From: Balneolales bacterium
GTDB lineage: Bacteria > Bacteroidota > Rhodothermia > Balneolales > Natronogracilivirgulaceae
DNA: 10,215 nucleotides
Reading direction: 5' to 3'
Assembly: GCA_007135895.1 (NCBI GenBank)
Contig: SLHZ01000133.1
Span: forward strand, 1-10,215
Part shown: positions 5,564-10,215 of the stretch, in pieces
How positions within the stretch are numbered: the stretch's first letter is position 1
Layout of the letters: each line of letters opens with the position of its first letter
Notes under the pieces: generated by a model
What the model saw: the letters and a program-made list of their open reading frames with translations, nothing else
Databases searched by the model: none
What the model was told of the DNA's origin: nothing
Program-made: the position numbers and the translations under genes

Positions 5564-7951
5564 TTACAGCCAGACATATGTGCAGCCGTCACCGCCCTCA
5601 TCCATGGGTGCCTGCTCATAGCGGCTGACATCCTTTCTGGAAGAGAGGTGTTCATGAACCAGTTTTTTCAGGATTCCGTCTCCTTTGCCGTGAATAATGG
5701 CAAGGCGCTCCAGCCCTCTGGCAAGGCCTTCGTCTACAAAAGCCGTCACACTTCGAACCGCTTCTTCTCCCCGGTATCCCCGGATATCCAGCCTGCCCGA
5801 ATAGGCGCGAAGCGGGGGATCGGCCTCCGATGATGTCAGTCGGTAACCACGGCTGGTTTTTTTCTCGGGGAGGCGGTCGCTCCGCTCCAGGTTCGGGTGA
5901 CTGGTGCGAACACGAAGGCCATTGATGATGACGGTTGCTTTTTTCCCGTCTGTCTCAACCAGTTCACCGGTTGTGTTACTGTCAATGAGCCGAACGGGGT
6001 CACCAGGCCTGAGGGGTCCTTGTGGTTTAAGAGTGGAATATTTTCTCTTTTTCTTCTGACGGGCACGGCGTTTGGTTACATCCTGTTCCATCCGGGCTAT
6101 ATCGGTGCGCTTTTCCCGCAGTGTCTCCTTCTCTTTAAGGGAAGCGGCCCGGATGGCTTCCTCGATTCGGCGGTTGGCCTGTTGCAGAATCTCCTCAGCT
6201 TCCTGCAGGGCCCTGTTCCGGATCTTCTCACGCTCTTCGCGAACGCGTTCCAGCCGTTTTTCCAGTTCATCACGCGAATCTTGCACGGACTGCTCTTTTT
6301 TTCTGAGCATCGCTTGCTGCTCCCGCAGTTTCTGGACATCCTGCTCCAGTGATATGATCAGTGATTCCATCCGGTTTTTTCCGGTGCCGGTCCAGTTACG
6401 GGCTTTTTTGACAAGATTGTGGGGAAGCTCCAGTCTTTCCGCTATTTCAAAGGCATAGCTGCTTCCGGGAATCCCTTTGCGAAAACGGTAGGTAGGAGAA
6501 AGGCTGTGCCGGTCAAACTCCATGGAAGCGTTGCTCCATCCCGGTGTTTCATGGGCAAACAGCTTGAGATCGCCATGATGAGTTGTCACCATGCAGCGAA
6601 CTTGTTTATCCGACAGAAGTTCCAGAAAGGACTTGACCAGCGCGGTGCCTTCATCCGGGTCTGTACCGCTGCCGGCTTCGTCAATAAGCACCCAGCTGCC
6701 TGGCTGTGAAGCAAGCAAAACCTGTTTCATCCAGTTCAGACGGGATGAAAAAGTGCTCAAATCATTCTCAATAGACTGCTCGTCCCCCATATCCAAATAG
6801 AGTCCCGACACACATGGCACCCGGGCTCCCTCACATGCCGGAACAGGTATGCCGCACTGCGCCAGAACGACCAGCAGACCAAAAGTCTTGAGTGTAACCG
6901 ATTTGCCTCCGGCATTGGGACCGGTTATCATGACACCTTTTTCATCCGGTTCTATTTCCAGGCTAAGTGGAACAACCTGTTCAAGAGCCTTTTCCGTATT
7001 TGGATACTTCAGCAGAAGGAGCGGATTCCGGCTGTCCCTGAGCAGGAAGCGATGATCCTGTGAAATCTCCGGAATCACCCCGTCCCATCGACGCCCTGTT
7101 CTGGCACGGGCATAAATTGCATCAATGAGACCAATGGTCTCCATGTTCTGCTCCATCTGGCGGGAGTAGCGGCCTGTCAGTTCCGTCAGCTCACGTAACA
7201 GCCGCTCCTGCTCCCGTTTACGGGCTGACTCAAGTTCCCTGATTTCATTGTTGGCTTCGAATACTTCCACCGGCTCCATGAAGACGGTCTGACCGGTTGA
7301 GGAGGTGTCATGGATCAGGCCATGGATTTTCCGTTTGTGTTCCACCCGGACCGGTATCACCATGCGTCCGGCCCTCAAAGTAGCTTCCTCCTCACCGATA
7401 AAACCAGCCTCACGACCCTTGCGAAGGATATTCACGAGAGCGCTGCGTGCGGCCTGTTTTTTACGGTTGATATGACGGTTGATTCGGGAGAGTTCCGGAC
7501 TGGCGTTTTCTTTGATTTCCCCTTTTTCGTCAACCACCCGGTTAATCTGGTTTTCCAGTTCACGCACATCCATGATTTTGCCGGATATGGCATGGAGTAG
7601 CGGTGCGCTCTCCTTGTTTCCGGAAAAAAAGGTGCGCAAGAGTCTCGAAGAAACAGCCCAGCGTCCGACTGAGGCCAGTGAAGATCCGTCAAGGATAAAC
7701 CGCTCGATTCGGGATTGAACCAAAAAATTACGGATGTCTGTCAGGGTTTGCAGCGGTGGCGCTTGTGACGATTCAAGCAGGCCAAGCATTTCGCCGGTTT
7801 GTTCCAGCTTGAGAATAATATCTTGTCGATTGGTATCGGGCCGCAGTGATGCGATCCTTTCTTTTCCGCTTGAGGTTGACGTATAGCCGGCCAGAAGTGA
7901 CCGGATTTTGTCAAACTCCAGCTTGGTTAAAGCAAAATGTTCCAGCGGCAT
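5564..7951 (-). CDS. mutS2: MutS2 family ATPase with C-terminal Smr domain
   Basis: A full-length MutS2 of 795 aa, close to the usual ~780-800. MutS2 lacks the mismatch-recognition domains of MutS; family members bind branched DNA and suppress recombination, and in Bacillus the protein also acts on stalled or collided ribosomes. Seen here: an N-terminal core/lever region, Walker A GPNAGGKS (344-351), Walker B VLIDEAGSG with D424/E425, the TTHHGD H-loop (456-461), a long Glu/Arg/Lys-rich coiled coil (about 530-637), a small basic linker domain, and a C-terminal Smr domain with LDIRG (721-725) and HGKG (754-757), the motifs tied to Smr nuclease or RNA binding. All key residues are present. I chose the ATG at 7951, with GAGA upstream, over an in-frame TTG at 7975. 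It is divergent from the TauE-like gene. Confidence 0.96.
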   Translation of the reverse strand: MPLEHFALTKLEFDKIRSLLAGYTSTSSGKERIASLRPDTNRQDIILKLEQTGEMLGLLESSQAPPLQTLTDIRNFLVQSRIERFILDGSSLASVGRWAVSSRLLRTFFSGNKESAPLLHAISGKIMDVRELENQINRVVDEKGEIKENASPELSRINRHINRKKQAARSALVNILRKGREAGFIGEEEATLRAGRMVIPVRVEHKRKIHGLIHDTSSTGQTVFMEPVEVFEANNEIRELESARKREQERLLRELTELTGRYSRQMEQNMETIGLIDAIYARARTGRRWDGVIPEISQDHRFLLRDSRNPLLLLKYPNTEKALEQVVPLSLEIEPDEKGVMITGPNAGGKSVTLKTFGLLVVLAQCGIPVPACEGARVPCVSGLYLDMGDEQSIENDLSTFSSRLNWMKQVLLASQPGSWVLIDEAGSGTDPDEGTALVKSFLELLSDKQVRCMVTTHHGDLKLFAHETPGWSNASMEFDRHSLSPTYRFRKGIPGSSYAFEIAERLELPHNLVKKARNWTGTGKNRMESLIISLEQDVQKLREQQAMLRKKEQSVQDSRDELEKRLERVREEREKIRNRALQEAEEILQQANRRIEEAIRAASLKEKETLREKRTDIARMEQDVTKRRARQKKKRKYSTLKPQGPLRPGDPVRLIDSNTTGELVETDGKKATVIINGLRVRTSHPNLERSDRLPEKKTSRGYRLTSSEADPPLRAYSGRLDIRGYRGEEAVRSVTAFVDEGLARGLERLAIIHGKGDGILKKLVHEHLSSRKDVSRYEQAPMDEGGDGCTYVWL

Positions 7952-8003
7952 AATTCTCAAAAAATTTGGTGTCAACCGGCAGGTCTCGTACCTTGGTTCG
8001 GAT

Positions 8004-8026
8004 CCGCCGATGCGTCAGACCGGCGG
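8004..8026. promoter_or_regulatory. GC stem-loop in the mutS2 / TauE divergent gap
   Basis: CCGCCG (8004-8009) and CGGCGG (8021-8026) form a perfect 6-bp inverted repeat around an 11-nt loop. It lies in the 131-nt gap between the divergent mutS2 and TauE-like starts, so it may sit in the TauE leader RNA or act as a DNA site. No T-tract follows, so it is not a standard terminator. GGAGAG at 8055-8060 is too far from the ATG at 8083 to be its ribosome binding site. A TTGACA, minus strand 7975-7970, precedes mutS2 but has no good -10 partner at proper spacing. Confidence 0.3.
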
Positions 8027-8082
8027 GAACGTACGGGAAGATACAAACCATTTCGGAGAGTATTGTTTTTTCGGCTGATGAT

Positions 8083-8913
8083 ATGACAATCCTGGTTTTT
8101 CTGCTGCTTGTGATGGCCGGTATGGCATCCGGAATTCTGGCCGGTCTCTTTGGTGTAGGCGGCGGTATTCTTTTTGCCCCTCTGCTGCTTTTTCTGTTTC
8201 AGTCGGCCGGAGTACCGGAGCCGGTTCTTTGGACCGTGGGAACCAGCCTGTTCTGCAACTTTATGGCAGCCCTGAGCAGCGTCATCCGGCACTATCAGAT
8301 GGGCAATGTGTATGTGAGGGAGGCCGTCACAATGGCAGTCTTTGGGATCGCCGGCACGGTAGCCGGGCGCTTTATTGCTACCTCACCGTACTACAGCGAG
8401 CGTGAATTTACTCTTTTCTTTGTGGCCATTCTGCTCTATTCCACTTTTCAGTTCCTCAGAAAAAAGAAACAGACGGAAGTGCCGGTATCAGACGGGTCCG
8501 TTAAGACACAGGTCATGAGAATCTACCAGGGTCCGGCCATAGGATTCCTTTCAGGTATACTGGCCGCGCTCGCAGGTGTGGGAGGAGGGATTCTCATGGT
8601 TCCGGCCATGATTATTCTGCTGGGTTTTGAGTATCGCAAAGCCGTGAGCATCTCCTCAGCGGCCATTATCCTGATCACTTTGTCGGCCTGGCTTCAGTTT
8701 TCACTGCTTGACCCCGCATCCTCCGGTCTAACCGGCTATCATATCGGCTATCTCGACTTTGGCGCGGCTCTACCCATTGTTGGCGGATCGTTTTTTGCCG
8801 CCAGATATGGCGTCAGCCTCATCCTGTCCGTTCGCCTGCGGACTCTGGAAATCTTTTTCGGACTGCTTCTGGCTCTTGTGGCTTTAAGGCTGATTGTCGG
8901 ACTGGCAGGCTGA
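8083..8913 (+). CDS. TauE/SafE-family sulfite or anion exporter-like permease
   Basis: A 276-aa polytopic inner-membrane protein with about eight hydrophobic segments. It has the internal duplication of the TauE/SafE (DUF81) family: the glycine-rich helix GILAGLFGVGGGILFAP (17-33) recurs as GILAALAGVGGGILMVP (158-174) at the start of the second half. A charged cytoplasmic linker (RKKKQTEVPVSDGS) separates the halves. Family members are linked to export of sulfite, sulfoacetate or other small organosulfur and organic anions; nothing nearby (no sulfur metabolism gene) fixes the substrate. The frame stays open upstream to 7966, but that stretch is arginine-rich and non-membrane, and the ATG at 8083 begins directly at the first helix. 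No clear Shine-Dalgarno is seen. The 3' end is 13 nt from the convergent regulator's stop. Confidence 0.9.
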   Translation: MTILVFLLLVMAGMASGILAGLFGVGGGILFAPLLLFLFQSAGVPEPVLWTVGTSLFCNFMAALSSVIRHYQMGNVYVREAVTMAVFGIAGTVAGRFIATSPYYSEREFTLFFVAILLYSTFQFLRKKKQTEVPVSDGSVKTQVMRIYQGPAIGFLSGILAALAGVGGGILMVPAMIILLGFEYRKAVSISSAAIILITLSAWLQFSLLDPASSGLTGYHIGYLDFGAALPIVGGSFFAARYGVSLILSVRLRTLEIFFGLLLALVALRLIVGLAG

Positions 8914-8936
8914 AACCGTTATCGGCTTAGTTTTCC
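8913..8936. terminator. Weak hairpin between convergent TauE-like and regulator genes
   Basis: AAACCG (8913-8918) can pair with CGGCTT (8923-8928) around a TTAT loop, with one A-C mismatch in the plus-strand RNA and a G-U wobble instead in the minus-strand RNA. AGTTTTCC follows on the plus strand, giving a short T-tract. It could end the TauE-like transcript. The stem is short and overlaps the regulator's stop codon, so this is a weak candidate. Confidence 0.25.
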
Positions 8937-9289
8937 AGAACATTGCGGATGGTTCGCTTGAGGACTTCCATGTCCACCGGCTTGATCAGATAGCCGTCAG
9001 GATCCGTCTCATTTGCCCGCTGCTTGGTATTATCGTCCGCATTGCCGGTGAGATAGATAACAGGGATTTTTGAGAACTCACGAATAGCTTTCATGGCGTC
9101 AACACCATCCATGTCCCCGACCAGTTTGATGTCCATGAGCACAAGGTCAGGGTGCTGTTTTTTTACTTTATCTATCGCTTCCGGACCGTTGTCGACTTTT
9201 GCCGAGACGGCGTACCCCATTCTCTGGATCTGCTTTTCCAGCAACAGAGAAATAATAAAATCATCCTCGACCAGTATGATATTCTTCAT
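8927..9289 (-). CDS. Single-domain (CheY-like) response regulator
   Basis: A 120-aa stand-alone receiver domain with no output domain. Conserved positions are intact: acidic pocket E8-D9 (in VEDD), phospho-acceptor D53 (LVLMDIKL), T81 (YLTG) and K103 (LIKPVD). Such proteins take a phosphoryl group from a histidine kinase and act by protein contact or as relay intermediates. No kinase is in the window. It is a clear paralogue of the regulator at 9521-9889, sharing KQIxRMGY, DLVLMDIKLxG and the KPV ending, and probably arose by duplication. There is no Shine-Dalgarno: nine T residues (coding strand) directly precede the ATG, with TACAAT just before them, so the mRNA may be leaderless. The 231-nt gap suggests it can be transcribed separately from its paralogue. 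Confidence 0.93.
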   Translation of the reverse strand: MKNIILVEDDFIISLLLEKQIQRMGYAVSAKVDNGPEAIDKVKKQHPDLVLMDIKLVGDMDGVDAMKAIREFSKIPVIYLTGNADDNTKQRANETDPDGYLIKPVDMEVLKRTIRNVLEN

Positions 9290-9436
9290 AAAAAAAAATT
9301 GTAGTACAACCCCTGATCACTGATACGCAACTCTGCAGGAAGAAAAGTCAATCAACACAATATTGTTTGAGAGACCGGAATCATGGTTTACTATGACACT
9401 TTTCATGACAAAAAACGAAGAAAAGCATAACGGTTT

Positions 9437-9474
9437 GGGCAATATAATGTTTGGCCCTGACAATATAAAGTCAG
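9437..9474. repeat. Paired small stem-loops with repeated AT loop between the two regulators
   Basis: GGGC (9437-9440) pairs with GCCC (9454-9457), and CTGAC (9457-9461) pairs with GTCAG (9470-9474). Both loops start with AATATAA, giving a direct repeat CAATATAA at 9440 and 9461, 21 nt apart. The stems share one base, so they cannot both form fully. On the minus strand they lie about 47-84 nt beyond the stop of the regulator at 9521-9889 and could be its 3' end, or a regulatory element ahead of the next gene. No T-tract supports a standard terminator on that strand. Confidence 0.3.
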
Positions 9475-9520
9475 AAAAACAGATTTTGCAACATCTGTTT
9501 AAACCATAACGCCCGGGTTG

Positions 9521-9889
9521 TCATGCAACACGGTTGAGTGTACGATGAATCACTTTCTGGAGCAGATTCATTTCTACCGGTTTGACCAGGTATTCAACCG
9601 GTTTGATCTGCTCGGCTCTCTGGCGGATACCGGGGTCGGTCCTTGCTGTGACAAAAATGACCGGAATTTTCAGTTCCATTGATATTTGTTCTGCCGCCTC
9701 GATACCGTCGATCTCGCCGGAAAGCTTGATATCCATCAGTACCAGATCGGGGCTGATCCGCCGGCAGCTCTCTATGGCTTCCTCCCCCGTACCAACGCTT
9801 TCCGTCATCTCATAACCCATTCGTTCAATCTGTTTCTTTAACAGGTATGAGGTGATGTGGTCGTTTTCAACACAAAGTATTTTTTTCAT
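9521..9889 (-). CDS. Single-domain (CheY-like) response regulator, paralogue with E-N acidic pocket
   Basis: A 122-aa stand-alone receiver with phospho-acceptor D53 (LVLMDIKL), T81 (FVTA) and K103 (LVKPVE), and no effector domain. The acidic pocket reads VEND, so E8-N9 replaces the usual E-D or D-D pair; the position that normally binds Mg2+ is Asn, with D10 next to it. This variant occurs in other receivers and may slow phosphotransfer, so activity is probable but not assured. It is the upstream paralogue of the regulator at 8927-9289, same strand, 231 nt apart. The ATG at 9889 has no Shine-Dalgarno; TTTGTAAA lies directly upstream. A TGTTGCAAAA motif sits 12 nt before the start. The cognate kinase and target are not in the window. 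Confidence 0.92.
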   Translation of the reverse strand: MKKILCVENDHITSYLLKKQIERMGYEMTESVGTGEEAIESCRRISPDLVLMDIKLSGEIDGIEAAEQISMELKIPVIFVTARTDPGIRQRAEQIKPVEYLVKPVEMNLLQKVIHRTLNRVA

Positions 9890-10215
9890 TTTACAAACCG
9901 TTTTGCAACAGATATGTTAAGTCATACTTGAATCGTGCCTTTTCCGGTGACCGGATTGTTTTCAAAAAACAAAACCATGTACCATCCGTCAGACCGTAAC
10001 GTTGCAGCGTACTACCTGATACTCAAACTAATTTTTTGATCTGCGTGTTGCAAATTAGAAAATCATAAGAACGCTTGCCGGTAATCAAAAGACAGGTTAA
10101 AAAGTTTTAATCATTTGGTCAGGCTGTTAATTCATGCCTAATTCCGTGAGTTGTTAGAATGTTATTCTTTATAACATCAAATATACCATATGTTTAGCAT
10201 TATTCGTATCTTCAC
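9890..10215. other. 326-nt AT-rich non-coding stretch with inverted repeats
   Basis: No convincing gene is seen to the window end. It holds the upstream region of the minus-strand regulator and probably that of a gene beyond the edge. Notable items are a 13-nt palindrome TCCGGT-G-ACCGGA at 9943-9955; TGTTGCAAA at 10046-10054, also found inverted at 9902-9910 and 9485-9493; and an inverted repeat ATGTTAT-TCTTT-ATAACAT at 10159-10177. All are candidate protein-binding or RNA-structure sites without assigned function. Confidence 0.4.

Noticed and set aside
5465..5833. Frame starting in the 22-nt array and running into mutS2 antisense
   Set aside because: It begins in repeat DNA and then shadows the Smr-encoding end of mutS2.
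5897..6458. Phe/Leu- and Ser-rich plus-strand frames
   Set aside because: They are complements of the Glu/Arg-rich coiled-coil part of mutS2, which yields such hydrophobic or serine-rich shadows.
7966..8082. Upstream extension of the TauE-like frame
   Set aside because: The added 39 residues are arginine-rich, overlap the mutS2 5' end and precede a natural ATG at the first membrane helix.

Overview
The window looks like ordinary chromosomal DNA from a Gram-negative bacterium. An outer-membrane beta-barrel gene implies an outer membrane. Coding regions have intermediate GC (about half, by eye), gaps are AT-richer, and ribosome binding sites are mostly weak or absent. This style, with small stand-alone receiver proteins, fits the Bacteroidota/Balneolota side of the tree. 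That placement is an inference; there is no rRNA or other decisive marker. I see no phage, transposon, CRISPR, tRNA or rRNA gene.

Layout: (1) A non-coding leader with a degenerate 20-nt repeat precedes an AMP-forming acyl-CoA ligase (264-1970, +). (2) A second, paralogous acyl-CoA ligase lies convergently (2087-3862, -). The 116-nt junction between them is almost entirely five 21-nt tandem repeats. (3) After an AT-rich divergent gap come a POTRA-less BamA/TamA-type outer-membrane barrel (4298-5458, +) and, convergent to it, mutS2 (5564-7951, -). That junction holds four 22-nt tandem repeats beginning at the barrel stop codon. (4) Divergent from mutS2 is a TauE/SafE-family permease (8083-8913, +), nearly abutting the 3' end of a single-domain response regulator (8927-9289, -). 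(5) A second single-domain regulator follows (9521-9889, -), then 326 nt without a convincing gene.

No single pathway links the genes. The two ligases probably both activate fatty acids (lipid turnover or beta-oxidation). MutS2 is a housekeeping recombination or ribosome-rescue ATPase, TauE-like proteins export sulfur-containing or organic anions, and the receiver pair belongs to a phosphorelay whose kinase is not here.

The most unusual signal is in the non-coding DNA. Three separate intergenic arrays have 20-22 nt periods and share a TTGCR (often CCGTTGCRC) core. Two of them fill convergent gene junctions from the stop codon onward. They look like one family of intergenic tandem repeats that could act in termination, mRNA 3'-end stability or DNA architecture. 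No new enzyme or defence system was found.
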